Positions 8,321 to 17,603 of a stretch of 64,000 nucleotides of DNA are shown here, piece by piece. Position numbers and translations under genes: made by a program. The stretch comes from Spirosoma profusum (lineage in GTDB: Bacteria > Bacteroidota > Bacteroidia > Cytophagales > Spirosomataceae), in contig NZ_JACWZY010000010.1 in NCBI RefSeq assembly GCF_014699005.1, positions 1-64,000 of the forward strand. The letters run 5' to 3'. Each line of letters begins with the position of its first letter. The stretch's first letter is position 1. The notes beneath the pieces were generated by a model that saw only the letters and a list, made by a program, of their open reading frames with translations, was not told where the DNA came from and searched no databases.

Positions 8321-9688
8321 ATGACCTACGAAGCCTGGTCCCCGCTTTTTCTGGGAATGGCGCTGGCCCTGCTGATTGCCAATCTGGTGCAGTGGTTCAT
8401 GTACCGCGAACGTATTTACGGCCTGTATACGATTTACATTCTCATCTGGGCTGTTTATTTCACCATCAATCACTTCAATCTGCCTAAAAACCTCAGCAAC
8501 TTCTATAAAGTCCTGCTGTCGTATTCGGGTTACATATTGTATCTGGAACTTGCCCGGATTTTTCTCGACCTCAGCGACCGGCCTCGATTTCGACGCTGGA
8601 TCACGCGGGTTCAGGGGCTGCTGGTGCTTTATATCGTTACGAAGACGTACATTTATCTGTTTACCGATCTCTGGAAAAGCCCCATCCATGACCTTCTGAT
8701 TCATCCGGTACGATTTGCCCTGATGACGGTTGGCGGCTACGTCGTTTTTTCGTTCTATCGTTCCAAAGATACCGTTGCCCGATTCTTTGTAGCTGGCACG
8801 GCGTCGTTGCTCATCAACCATCTCATTACAACCATATTACTAATTCGCTCGCCGATTTACAGTCAGCAAATGCCGTTTTGGGAGCACCCTGATTTGTTTG
8901 TGCAGACAGGTGTTGTGCTCGATCTGATTTTCTTTGGGCTGGGCATTACGCACCGGCATCGGCGCGAAGCGGTTCGGAAGGTAGCGGTTGAAGGGCAGCT
9001 CGCTACTGAACGGGAACAACGCCAACGCGAACATCTCGAAGCTGATTTGCAGATGGAACGCCTGAAACAGGAGAAAACCGAAGTGCAGATGCGGGCGCTG
9101 CAAAGCCAGATCAATCCGCATTTTCTGTTTAATAGCCTCAATACGTTGTCGTCGCTCATCGATGAAAGTCCGCGTCAGGCGGGTGAGTTTGTCGATGAAC
9201 TATCGAGCGTTTATCGGTATTTGCTACGTGCTAATCGAGCCACCGATACGTCTGAACGCGACCGGGAAGGAGATCTGACCACCGTCAGTCTTGAACTCGA
9301 TTTTATTCAATCGTATTTCCATTTGCTACGTACGCGCCACGGCGCGGCCATTCGTCTGGAAGTAGACGTACCGCCTGACCATGCCGACGCGCTACTTCCT
9401 CCGCTGACGCTGCAATTGCTGGTAGAGAATGCTGTAAAACACAATATTGCTTTACCGGCTCAGCCGCTAACCATCCGCATACGTAGCACTGACGATAGTA
9501 ATTTAGTCGTTGAAAATACGCTGCAACGTAAAACGCTACGTGTCGAATCGACGGGAATCGGCCTGGCGAATATCACCGCGAAATACCGCATCCTGAACCA
9601 GCAGGAACCGACAATTGAAGAAGTGGATGGCTGGTTCCGTATTACGTTGCCTTTACTGGAGCCCAAAAGTTTGTTGACTACAACGTAA
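8321..9688 (+). CDS. LytS-type sensor histidine kinase, paralog of the divergent neighbour
   Basis: This 455-residue protein shares the plan and much sequence with the product of 6676-8007: N-terminal NLVQWFMYRERIYGLYTIYI, multiple membrane helices to about residue 210, coiled coil, His_kinase box ALQSQINPHFLFNSLNTLSS (His267), and LLVENAVKHNIAL. Between the His box and the N-box it has a short charged insertion (RDREGD). The head-to-head pair looks like a duplication by inversion. No regulator gene is adjacent. It is followed by a family A palindrome that separates it from the convergent GH65 gene. Confidence 0.9.
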   Translation: MTYEAWSPLFLGMALALLIANLVQWFMYRERIYGLYTIYILIWAVYFTINHFNLPKNLSNFYKVLLSYSGYILYLELARIFLDLSDRPRFRRWITRVQGLLVLYIVTKTYIYLFTDLWKSPIHDLLIHPVRFALMTVGGYVVFSFYRSKDTVARFFVAGTASLLINHLITTILLIRSPIYSQQMPFWEHPDLFVQTGVVLDLIFFGLGITHRHRREAVRKVAVEGQLATEREQRQREHLEADLQMERLKQEKTEVQMRALQSQINPHFLFNSLNTLSSLIDESPRQAGEFVDELSSVYRYLLRANRATDTSERDREGDLTTVSLELDFIQSYFHLLRTRHGAAIRLEVDVPPDHADALLPPLTLQLLVENAVKHNIALPAQPLTIRIRSTDDSNLVVENTLQRKTLRVESTGIGLANITAKYRILNQQEPTIEEVDGWFRITLPLLEPKSLLTTT

Positions 9689-9722
9689 CGTTCACACTCC
9701 GTTTGAAGCCCCATAACGAGTG

Positions 9723-9814
9723 TTTTTGTCATGCTGAGGCACGAAGCATCTTAATTTATCCCTACAAGCGTGCAAGAAAACCTTAAGATGCTTCGTGCCT
9801 CAGCATGACAAAAA
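9723..9814. repeat. Family A palindrome
   Basis: The arms at 9723-9754 and 9783-9814 are inverted copies: outer part TTTTTGTCATGCTGAGGCAC, inner part ending ATCTTAA. It lies between convergent genes and can act as a bidirectional terminator. Confidence 0.85.
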
Positions 9815-9816
9815 CG

Positions 9817-12228
9817 TCAACTTGGTATTGGCGTCGTCACCTCACTTTCCGGTTGAATCGTCACCTCTTCGTTGTAGAGACAGAGCGTTATCGATTCCTT
9901 CGAGAAATTATGGATCGTTACGTTCTGCTGCGTCGTTATTACGTCCAGCAATGCACCCCGGAATCGAATTTTGAACGAAAACGATTGCCAGTTTTCCGGA
10001 CAGTAGGGACGTAGCACTAGCTGGTAGTTAATCGATTGTGGAATTGGCGGCAAAATGACCCATTCGGTCTTATTTTCTTTGCGCGCCTTTTTGACGATTT
10101 CCTTCTGCTCTTTGGGCAATTCCAAACCAACCCGCATACCACCGAACCCTTTCACCACCGCCAGCCACGTACCAGCCATCGACGTAATGTGGCAGCCGTC
10201 TTCGGTATCGTTGTTGTAATCATCGAGGTCGAGCCGGGCGGTGCGGAGGTACATTTCGTAGGCTTTTTCTTTCATTCCTAAACTGGATGCCAGAATTGAA
10301 TGTACACAGGGTGATAGCGACGATTCATGCACCGTCATTGGCTCGTAGAAGTCGAAATTCTTTCGGACAAAATCGTGCCCGTGCTCGTGTTCGAAGAAAT
10401 AAAGTCCCTGCAATACGTCGGCCTGTTTGATGAAGCACGACCGCAGAATCCGGTCCCACGACCAGTTCTGATTGATCGGGCGCTGCCCTTTCGGAATGTC
10501 TGAAACCGGCATCAGTTCTTTATCCAGAAAGCCGTCCTGTTGCAGATAAACCTGACGTTCTTCGTCAAAAGGGAAATGCATAGTATCAACAATATGTGTC
10601 GCTTTCTCAATCTCTTTCTCTTCCCGAAAATGAATCCGGTCGATCAGATCGGCGTATTTCTCCTGGTCGAGAATCTTCACTTTATTGACTGCTTCGATGG
10701 TGTAACGTAGCGTCCAGGCGGCAATGTAGTTGGTGTACCAGTTGTTATTGACGTTGTTTTCGTACTCATTCGGCCCCGTTACGCCCAACATTACGTACTT
10801 CTCTTTCTTCGTCGACCAGTTGACGCGCTGGCTCCAGAACCGGCTGATGGCAATGAGGACTTCCAGCCCATAATCGACCAGATACTGCTCATCGCCGGTG
10901 TAGCGAACGTAGTCGAAAATGGCGTAGGCGATGGCTCCGTTCCGGTGAATTTCCTCGAATGTAATTTCCCACTCGTTGTGGCACTCTTCCCCATTCATGG
11001 TCACCATCGGGTAGAGCGCAGCGCCCGCCCGGAAGCCCAGTTTCTGCGCATTCTCAATGGCTTTACCAAGTTGTTTATAGCGGTAAATCAGCAGGTTACG
11101 CGCCACCTTCTGATCAGCCGTAGATAGGTAGAAAGGCAGGCAATAAGCTTCGGTGTCCCAGTACGTACTACCGCCGTATTTCTCGCCGGTAAACCCTTTG
11201 GGGCCGATGTTCAGTCGTTCATCTTCACCTGTGTACGTCTGGTTCAACTGGAAAATATTGAACCGGATTCCTTGTTGAGCTGCTACGTCGCCCTCAATCA
11301 CGATGTCGTTCGTTTTCCACTTATCGGCCCAGGCCTGCTTCTGTTCGAACAGCATTTTGTCGAAACCTTTGCGACTGATACGTTGGATGTACTTGTGGGC
11401 TTCCTTTATCAACGTATCAGAATCGTAATTCAGCGACGACAGATTAACGCCATATTTATAGATGACCGTTTCCTGGCCCTCCCGACAGTCGAGCGTAATG
11501 CGATTCGCTACGTATTTCTCGTATTTGATCGGCTGCGACTGGTAGTCAACTTTCTCCCCCCCCTGCTCAATTTCCACGCACATGCCCGTTGCTACGTGGA
11601 AGCCAGTTTTACGAGTGCGTAATTCAATATACGCTTCACCATAGGCCGTTTCCTTACGTACCTCATCCCAGAACGTTTCGTCGTAATTGGCATCTCGGTT
11701 TCGGACGGCCCCGTCGATGTAGGGCGTAATGGTGATTTTTGCGTCGAAATTCAGCGGTTTGATGGCGTAACGTATCGCCCCGGATTCGTCGTCAACGATG
11801 GAATAGAACCGTTTGGCATTGACTTCCACCTCTTTTCCACTCTTCAAACGAGCCACAAACTGGCGTTCGAGATAGCCTTCCTGCATGTTGAGCACGCGCC
11901 GAAAATTACGTACTTCGCAGGTATTCAAGTCGAGGGTTTCGTATTCAATATCGATGTCGATGCCAATCCAGTTGGCGGCATTCAGGACTTTGGCAAAGTA
12001 TTCGGGGTACCCATTTTTCCACCAGCCAACGCGGGTTTTGTCGGGGTAGTATACGCCGGCAACGTAGTGACCCAACATGGTTTTCCCGGAGAATTTTTCT
12101 TCAAATGATCCGCGTCCGCCCAGTCGGCCATTACCGATGGACATTACGCTTTCGGTTATCTCATTGTAGTCACGGTGGAAACTTTCTTCAACTATATTCC
12201 AGGGGTCCTGCGTCAGGTAATGTTTCAT
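9817..12228 (-). CDS. Glycoside hydrolase family 65 phosphorylase, probably maltose phosphorylase
   Basis: GH65 enzymes cleave alpha-glucosyl disaccharides with phosphate to give beta-glucose 1-phosphate. The 803-residue length is usual. The N-terminal super-sandwich domain (1-270) is followed by the (alpha/alpha)6 barrel with the motifs GGSTYWDTEAYCLPFYL (352-368), NGEECHNEWEITFEEIH (412-428) and TGPNEYENNVNNNWYTN (484-500). The general acid is Glu488 by comparison with Lactobacillus maltose phosphorylase. There is no signal peptide, so it acts in the cytoplasm. Maltose is the likeliest substrate from the GPNEYENNV context; kojibiose, nigerose or trehalose cannot be excluded. No transporter or phosphoglucomutase is adjacent. 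Confidence 0.92.
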   Translation of the reverse strand: MKHYLTQDPWNIVEESFHRDYNEITESVMSIGNGRLGGRGSFEEKFSGKTMLGHYVAGVYYPDKTRVGWWKNGYPEYFAKVLNAANWIGIDIDIEYETLDLNTCEVRNFRRVLNMQEGYLERQFVARLKSGKEVEVNAKRFYSIVDDESGAIRYAIKPLNFDAKITITPYIDGAVRNRDANYDETFWDEVRKETAYGEAYIELRTRKTGFHVATGMCVEIEQGGEKVDYQSQPIKYEKYVANRITLDCREGQETVIYKYGVNLSSLNYDSDTLIKEAHKYIQRISRKGFDKMLFEQKQAWADKWKTNDIVIEGDVAAQQGIRFNIFQLNQTYTGEDERLNIGPKGFTGEKYGGSTYWDTEAYCLPFYLSTADQKVARNLLIYRYKQLGKAIENAQKLGFRAGAALYPMVTMNGEECHNEWEITFEEIHRNGAIAYAIFDYVRYTGDEQYLVDYGLEVLIAISRFWSQRVNWSTKKEKYVMLGVTGPNEYENNVNNNWYTNYIAAWTLRYTIEAVNKVKILDQEKYADLIDRIHFREEKEIEKATHIVDTMHFPFDEERQVYLQQDGFLDKELMPVSDIPKGQRPINQNWSWDRILRSCFIKQADVLQGLYFFEHEHGHDFVRKNFDFYEPMTVHESSLSPCVHSILASSLGMKEKAYEMYLRTARLDLDDYNNDTEDGCHITSMAGTWLAVVKGFGGMRVGLELPKEQKEIVKKARKENKTEWVILPPIPQSINYQLVLRPYCPENWQSFSFKIRFRGALLDVITTQQNVTIHNFSKESITLCLYNEEVTIQPESEVTTPIPS

Positions 12229-12585
12229 TAATAGGTTATGAATGTTGCGCGAATTTAATCCGAACAGCGAGTAGTTTGCACACCTGCGAGTAGATACGTA
12301 GTACGCAATTACGTCGTTCTGTCGATTCGTTATCTCTATTGAGACGCGCTACGTTACGGTCAGTTACAAAAAGAGGCTTTAGAAAACCATAATGAACAAT
12401 ACCGACCGTCATGGGAAGTTACTACGTTCGTCAATCTATAAAATGTATGAGACATAATTAAATAGACAGAGATAACACATTAAATATAGGATTTCCTGTA
12501 CCCAAAATATAGGCTTACCTCGATTTTAGAACAGGAACCTCTGCCCCAATTTTGCCATACGTATCACTTAATCCAGTTATCACGT
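12229..12585. other. Intergenic region with divergent promoters
   Basis: This 357-bp stretch lies between the divergent GH65 and DUF3592 genes. It becomes AT-rich after about 12380. I see no RNA gene, strong hairpin or short reading frame in it. Confidence 0.5.
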
Positions 12586-13014
12586 ATGGAAACACATCCA
12601 ACACTTGTTTTTGGGGCTGACTTTACAATTATAGTATTACTACTCTTGGCTGTGGGTAGCTATTTTGTTTATCAGGGTTATCAAACCCTATCATTTTTTT
12701 TCGAACTGGGCCGACGGGGGGAATCGACCAAAGGACGCGTAATCGGCTTAAACCGAAGTATCTCTTTTAATGGCACAAATAATGTTGAATATATCAATCC
12801 TCTGTTTTCGTACTGGATAGATGGGCAATTGTATGAAGTAGAAGGCGATCTGCTGCTTTTTGAGAGCTTTGCCATCGGTCAGGAGATGCCTATAAGGTTT
12901 CTGCCCGAAAACCCGAAAAAATTCACGTATCGAAAAACGAGTTTAACTGGTATCGGATCGCTGCTGATGGGTTTATCCCTAGTGGCACTTGCCGTATGGT
13001 TACTAGTAAAGTAA
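12586..13014 (+). CDS. DUF3592-like membrane protein
   Basis: This 142-residue protein has an N-terminal transmembrane helix (about 13-31, IIVLLLLAVGSYFVYQGY), a middle soluble beta domain (GRVIGLNRSISFNG...LFSYWIDGQLYEVEGD...IRFLPENPKKF) and a C-terminal helix (LLMGLSLVALAVWLLV). It has the same plan as the protein at 1410-1832, so the two are distant paralogs. Function unknown. It is a single gene, convergent with the next and separated from it by a strong terminator. Confidence 0.75.
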   Translation: METHPTLVFGADFTIIVLLLLAVGSYFVYQGYQTLSFFFELGRRGESTKGRVIGLNRSISFNGTNNVEYINPLFSYWIDGQLYEVEGDLLLFESFAIGQEMPIRFLPENPKKFTYRKTSLTGIGSLLMGLSLVALAVWLLVK

Positions 13015-13065
13015 AGATACTGGAAAGTTGATCGTTTCAGAATGTACGTTCCTATTGCTACACAT

Positions 13066-13123
13066 AAAAAGACCTCTTTTCTGGCTTTGACATTATGATG
13101 TTCAAAGCAAAAGAGGTCTTTTA
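13066..13123. terminator. Bidirectional terminator
   Basis: AAAGACCTCTTTT and its inverse AAAAGAGGTCTTT form a long stem that also includes GCTTTGA/TCAAAGC. A-rich and T-rich flanks stand on both sides. It lies between two convergent genes. Confidence 0.85.
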
Positions 13124-13171
13124 AACCTTCCCTGGAAATTGGGGTGATATATATGTAGGCAACTCTGTTTA

Positions 13172-13519
13172 TCAGGCTTTAAAACGGAGCCGAACGGTAT
13201 GAACCTGTTGGACAAATTCGCTCAAATCGGTCTGATATCCTTCAACTTTGGCACCAGTTAATTGGCGGGTTATTTCGCTATTAAGCTGTTCGTTATGGCT
13301 AAAAACCGCAACCTGGCAAATCTCACTGCTTGAATTTACCCGGAATTGCACGACCACAATTCCTCCCTTTTGCGTTGGTTTGAGCGCATCCGGATACGAT
13401 ACATATTTGCCTACCTGTTGCTCAAGGGTTGCCTTTGCCACTTTCGGTTTGTGTGGCGCAGCGTAGGCCTGCGTTGCCAGGAAGCCTACCAGCATAAGAA
13501 GGGCGAAACTCTTTTTCAT
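13172..13519 (-). CDS. Periplasmic protein with TonB C-terminal-like domain
   Basis: This 115-residue protein has a signal peptide cleaved after about residue 20 (ATQAYA). The rest resembles the C-terminal domain of TonB: a positively charged start, VGKYVSYPDALKPTQKGGIVVVQFRVNSSSEICQVAV in place of the usual YP...A......G.V.V.F.V...G.....V, and a closing strand HTVRLRFKA. It lacks the transmembrane anchor and proline linker of TonB, so it is a free periplasmic domain. Such proteins are common in Bacteroidota and their role is unknown. Confidence 0.75.
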   Translation of the reverse strand: MKKSFALLMLVGFLATQAYAAPHKPKVAKATLEQQVGKYVSYPDALKPTQKGGIVVVQFRVNSSSEICQVAVFSHNEQLNSEITRQLTGAKVEGYQTDLSEFVQQVHTVRLRFKA

Positions 13520-13915
13520 GACTTCAAACGGATTTAACTAATGAACTAAAATGCTCCTGGTCCAAACTCACCGGGAGTTTGGACCAGTTAATATTAAGCA
13601 AATATTATGTCAATATTAATTTTATGTTATAGTTTTTTATTTTGATTTAGTTAGCGGTATTATAGATATTCTCCAAATAAATAACCAAATCAGTCAATAC
13701 ATTCGGATTTTTGTTAGTTTATAACTAAAATCTACTTTTAGAAGATTCCAAACAGCGCTGTTTTAGACTATTATTTTCCAATCCAATGTTAAGCAAATGT
13801 TAACAAAATCTATTTACTACGTAACAAATGAAAAGCCCCAACCAGATAGGAAGGGGCTTTTCATTTCAAATGACTTCGTCCGAATTATTTTTAACTCAAT
13901 GATTTATGGTATTTT
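13520..13915. other. AT-rich intergenic region with two hairpins
   Basis: This 396-bp gap is clearly more AT-rich than its surroundings. It holds a perfect 13-bp hairpin (CTGGTCCAAACTC at 13557-13569 facing 13575-13587) upstream of the 13519 gene, and a terminator at 13826-13866. I see no gene between them. Confidence 0.6.
13826..13866 (-). terminator. Terminator of the repeat-protein gene at 13916
   Basis: AAATGAAAAGCCCC pairs with GGGGCTTTTCATTT around a 13-base loop, about 50 bases past the minus-strand stop codon at 13916. Confidence 0.8.
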
Positions 13916-15154
13916 TCACTTCTTTTCCTGCAATACCTGTTTCATCAATCGTTCCAATTCCTCGATCCGGGCCTTTTGCTGCTGTAATTCCTGTTGCCTT
14001 GCTTTATCCGCTTTCTCCAGTTGAATAGTATACAAGGTTAATTCCTCTACTTTTTCCAGCAACGTAGCATTCATCTTCACCAGATCAACGCCTTCCTTCA
14101 CTACGTCGGTCGCCGAGGGTACGTTGGGTAAATGACCATGTACACCAACGTAGCGTTCTACCTCACTCAGAGAGGGCAACTGATACGTTGGGGCAAAAAC
14201 CTTATCGCTCCACTGGTTCACGTTGTCGATACGTAGCCGATGGCGGGCCAGCACCGTTTCGCCCACTTCGTTAACGGTCAGAAACTGGTCGGTGGTGCCG
14301 TTAAACAGGGGGTTCGATAAGTGAGCGAATTTGATTCTGCCGTTGTTACGTAGGTTGATGGTGCCGCGCACATCCAGGGGAAATTGAGGGGAATTGGTAC
14401 CGATGCCCACGGCAATGCTGGTGTTGTTCGGATCGCCCAGCACGATGGCATTGCTTAAAGCCACACTCGCATTAGTACCGATGGCGACCGCATTCTGGAG
14501 CGCACCGCTGACGGGTTGGGCGTTGTAGCCCACCATGGTGTTGTTGCTGCCAGTGGTGTTATTTTTCCCGGCATCAATCCCAAAAAAGGCATTGTTATTG
14601 CTATTACTGCTGGAGCCCGCATTTTTGCCAAAAAACGCGTTTCTACTCCCCAGCGTATTGTTGATGCCTGCTCCTGCTCCTACAAAGGCATTATCGTTAC
14701 CCGTTTCGTTTTTCTGGCCGGCATCATTACCCATAAATGTATTGGACCCACCCGTAGTGGTGAAAAAACCCGCCTGATTGCCCACAAAGACGTTAAACGT
14801 GCCATTGTTGTTGTGCCCCGCCTGATAGCCCAGAAACGTATTGTTGGTTCCTGTTGAGTTGTATAAACCCGCCAGTGAGCCCACAAAGACATTATAACGT
14901 CCAGTCGTGTTGCTATTACCTGCTTGATAGCCCAGAAAAGCATTATCGAATCCTTCCGTGTTTTTGTTGCCCGTCTGATAGCCCACAAACGTATTTTCAG
15001 CTCCCGACATGGTTATATTACCGGCACCTATACCTACAATGACATTCTTCCCCCCCGGCGTGGCCGAGATCGGTGCGGTGGCTACGTAGTTGTTTTGCGC
15101 CAGTAGTGGAGTGCTCAGCAGAAGGGCGAGCAGAATGCTGGAAAGTGATTTCAT
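13916..15154 (-). CDS. Secreted FxGxxAG-repeat protein with C-terminal coiled coil (tail-fibre/adhesin-like)
   Basis: Of 412 residues, the first 19 form a signal peptide (MKSLSSILLALLLSTPLLA). About a dozen repeats follow, of 14-17 residues with the core N(T/V/A)F(L/V/M)Gxx(A/T)G (for example NNTFLGYQAG), as in the head domains of trimeric autotransporters. Then come LDVRGTINLRNNG, typical of phage-tail-fibre-like surface proteins, and a C-terminal segment LPNVPSATDVVKEGVDL...LLEKVEELTLYTIQLEK ending in a coiled coil. No autotransporter barrel or S74 chaperone is visible. I use the ATG at 15154; a TTG lies further upstream. A paralog lies at 17604, beyond a two-component system. Confidence 0.85.
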   Translation of the reverse strand: MKSLSSILLALLLSTPLLAQNNYVATAPISATPGGKNVIVGIGAGNITMSGAENTFVGYQTGNKNTEGFDNAFLGYQAGNSNTTGRYNVFVGSLAGLYNSTGTNNTFLGYQAGHNNNGTFNVFVGNQAGFFTTTGGSNTFMGNDAGQKNETGNDNAFVGAGAGINNTLGSRNAFFGKNAGSSSNSNNNAFFGIDAGKNNTTGSNNTMVGYNAQPVSGALQNAVAIGTNASVALSNAIVLGDPNNTSIAVGIGTNSPQFPLDVRGTINLRNNGRIKFAHLSNPLFNGTTDQFLTVNEVGETVLARHRLRIDNVNQWSDKVFAPTYQLPSLSEVERYVGVHGHLPNVPSATDVVKEGVDLVKMNATLLEKVEELTLYTIQLEKADKARQQELQQQKARIEELERLMKQVLQEKK

Positions 15155-15485
15155 TGATTTCGTAATTAAATGCCTGTTTCTCAAAGTTAATGAATAGCCA
15201 GCAAGTTATAGTATTGCTTTACTTTTCGGTTTCTGTTGATTTGTTCGTGCCAGGTGAAGGAGTAAATATGCAAAAAGCCCCTGTCTCTTTAAAAGAAGCC
15301 AGGAGCCCTGTTCACATTTGTTACTTTTATCCGTAAACATAAAACTATAGTAAATCTAACCTTCCCGTTATTAATCGTTAAGTAAGGGTCCGACTGCTTA
15401 TTACCGCTTGTCAGTTCGGGTTGTTGAGGTTGTCAGTTCACCGCTTAAATTGGTCACTTCACCTTCTTTTTTGGCCTACAGGCTT
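15155..15485. other. Intergenic region between the repeat protein and LytS genes
   Basis: This gap of about 330 bp between divergent genes contains AT-rich promoter-like sequence. The LytS frame is open back to a TTG at 15408, so part of it may be coding if that start is used. Nothing else is recognised. Confidence 0.5.
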
Positions 15486-16616
15486 ATGGGCAGCGTTATC
15501 TTTAGGGCATTTCATCGGTTCATGGCTATGAATCAGCTAATCAGAGAAGATCATTCCGGCGAACGATTACAGCACGAAATCGACAAGATTCTCCTGCGGG
15601 CTTCGGTGGTGACGGGCCAGTTTATGGGATTGATTTCGCTGCTGTTTTTTGAGGCCATCGACGACCGGCCAGAACCGAAAGTGGCCTGGTTTTCGTTCGG
15701 GATGGCGTTTCTGTTCACGATGCTGATCTGGATGTTCAACATCTATATCAACAATCGTCGAGGGTTATCCTTTGTGTATCAATTCATTAATCCCGACTAT
15801 GAATTCATTATCCGGGTCCTGATCTGCCTGCTCATCAGCGAGGGCATGATTCGTATCTGGACGGTACTGGATGTGTTCTATCAGATGGAAAATACGGGAA
15901 CCAGCAATTTTCCGGCGGTGCTTCAGGTACGGGGGCTGCTCATTGTGGCGTTCTCGCTACTTACTACGTGGGGTATCGAAAAAGCATTAGCGCAACAACA
16001 GGCTATGGGGCTCATAACCAGACTAAAAGAAGAAAATTTTCAGGCGAAGTACGAGGTACTCAAGCAGCAGATCAACCCACACTTTCTGTTCAATTCCCTC
16101 AATATTCTGAAGGGCATGATACGTACCGGAAACGAAGATGCCGAAGAATACCTGATTAAACTGGCCGATGTATACCGATATATTCTGCAAAGCAACGCCA
16201 AACAGGACGTAGCGATGTCGGATGAACTGCTGCTGCTTGAGTCGTACCACTTCATGTTGAAAAACCGTTTCCGTGATGCCATCGACCTCACCATTACGTT
16301 GTCGCCCGAAACGCGTCGGTCAGTGCTGCCTCCGCTGACGTTTCAGATGCTGATGGAAAACTGCGTGAAACATAACGTACTGACGCAGAGCCGAAAACTC
16401 TATGTCAGCGTAACCGAACAGGATGGTATAGTGGCCTTTCGAAATAACCTGCAACTCAAACAGTCGCTGCAATCGAGCACCCACGTTGGGCTGGAAAATC
16501 TGACCCGACGCTACGAACATTTGTGCGGCACACCATTACGTATTGAACAGGACGAACAGTTTTTTACGGTTTATTTACCCATAATTCCGCCCGACCATGA
16601 CCGTGCTTATTCTTGA
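15486..16616 (+). CDS. LytS-type sensor histidine kinase
   Basis: From the ATG at 15486 the protein has 376 residues. Four hydrophobic segments occupy about residues 40-165, then a linker and the His_kinase box EVLKQQINPHFLFNSLNILKGM with His199, and the N-box LMENCVKHNVL. Further ATGs at 15522 and 15528 are possible starts; the frame reaches back to a TTG at 15408. The stop overlaps the start of the LytTR regulator by 20 bases, so they are translationally coupled and form a two-component pair. The neighbouring repeat proteins on both sides are plausible targets (inference). Confidence 0.92.
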   Translation: MGSVIFRAFHRFMAMNQLIREDHSGERLQHEIDKILLRASVVTGQFMGLISLLFFEAIDDRPEPKVAWFSFGMAFLFTMLIWMFNIYINNRRGLSFVYQFINPDYEFIIRVLICLLISEGMIRIWTVLDVFYQMENTGTSNFPAVLQVRGLLIVAFSLLTTWGIEKALAQQQAMGLITRLKEENFQAKYEVLKQQINPHFLFNSLNILKGMIRTGNEDAEEYLIKLADVYRYILQSNAKQDVAMSDELLLLESYHFMLKNRFRDAIDLTITLSPETRRSVLPPLTFQMLMENCVKHNVLTQSRKLYVSVTEQDGIVAFRNNLQLKQSLQSSTHVGLENLTRRYEHLCGTPLRIEQDEQFFTVYLPIIPPDHDRAYS

Positions 16617-17379
16617 AGATGAGGCCATTACCGCCGAAGAACTGCAACATTACATTACGTCCATCGATCCGAACGTAACGGTGCTGGCATCACTGGAAAC
16701 CATCGAAGAGGCCGTTGATTTCCTGAAAACGCATGAAAGCCCCGACCTGATTTTCTCCGACATACAGCTCGCCGACGGACTGAGTTTCGAGGTATTTGAA
16801 CAGGCTCCGGTACGTTGCCCGGTCATTTTCTGTACGGCGTTCGATGAGTACGCTATCCAGGCTTTCTCGACGAACGGTATCGACTACGTACTGAAACCAT
16901 TCGACCGGAAAGCAATAGAAGGAAGTCTAAACAAATTCCACGCGCTGCAAACGTACTTCCAGCGCGATACGCCCGCCCTCGCAAAACCCGACCTGAACGA
17001 ACCACTGCAACGGCTCATCGAGCAGCTACGTCCCAGCCGACGTTCGAGTTTTCTGGTCAATTACCGGGGCAAATATTTTCCGGTTTCGGTGGCCGACATT
17101 GCGTATTTCTATACCGAAAACGACGTAGTATGGCTCTATAAATCGTCAGGCGAGAAATTCGCCCTCGAATACAACCTCGACCAACTCGAATCCCTCCTCG
17201 ACCCGAGCCAGTTTTTCCGGGCCAACCGGCAATACATCATTCGCTACGACGCCATCCGCGAATTTGAGTCGTATTTCAACCGCAAGCTCGCCGTCCGGCT
17301 CCATTTGCCCACTTCAGAGCCCATCATCATCAGCAAAGCCAAAGCCAGCGAATTCATGCACTGGCTGGAGCAGCGTTGA
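16597..17379 (+). CDS. LytTR-family response regulator
   Basis: This 260-residue regulator has a receiver domain (2-120) with acidic residues ED at 7-8, phospho-acceptor Asp55 in LIFSDIQLADG, and Lys near 107 in VLKPF. The LytTR DNA-binding domain occupies about 155-258 (FLVNYRGKYFPVSVADIAYFY, FFRANRQYIIRYDAI). Its first 20 bases overlap the kinase gene. LytTR proteins bind paired direct repeats. The gap before the repeat protein at 17604 would be the first place to look; I could not pick out a site there. Confidence 0.94.
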   Translation: MTVLILEDEAITAEELQHYITSIDPNVTVLASLETIEEAVDFLKTHESPDLIFSDIQLADGLSFEVFEQAPVRCPVIFCTAFDEYAIQAFSTNGIDYVLKPFDRKAIEGSLNKFHALQTYFQRDTPALAKPDLNEPLQRLIEQLRPSRRSSFLVNYRGKYFPVSVADIAYFYTENDVVWLYKSSGEKFALEYNLDQLESLLDPSQFFRANRQYIIRYDAIREFESYFNRKLAVRLHLPTSEPIIISKAKASEFMHWLEQR

Positions 17380-17410
17380 TGCTTCTTTAGCTAAGCAAAT
17401 TAGCTAGCAA

Positions 17411-17433
17411 GGCCGCTTCATAGGCGGCTTTTT
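17411..17433 (+). terminator. Terminator of the LytS/LytTR operon
   Basis: GCCGC and GCGGC pair around a 7-base loop and are followed by five T, about 30 bases after the stop at 17379. Confidence 0.8.
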
Positions 17434-17603
17434 CCGTTTCATCGGGTCTATGGTTTGGGTTCGGGGCTGCCGATTCCAGTTTTGTTGTGTCGTACGTGAA
17501 CGAGATACCTTTCACGACATACGGCGGGCAGTTTGACCGTAACAACGCCTTTCTGCATCTAACTTCCTCTTTTACATACTAACAACAAAAACGACGAACA
17601 ACT

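Noticed and set aside
8207..8821. A 204-codon minus-strand frame over the LytS promoter and gene start
   Set aside because: It lies antisense to a well-supported kinase and across the inverted repeat; its product looks like a shadow.
14400..15100. Regular DNA repeats in the surface-protein gene as a CRISPR array
   Set aside because: The repetition follows codons for about 16-residue protein repeats, with unequal units and no conserved DNA repeat or spacers.
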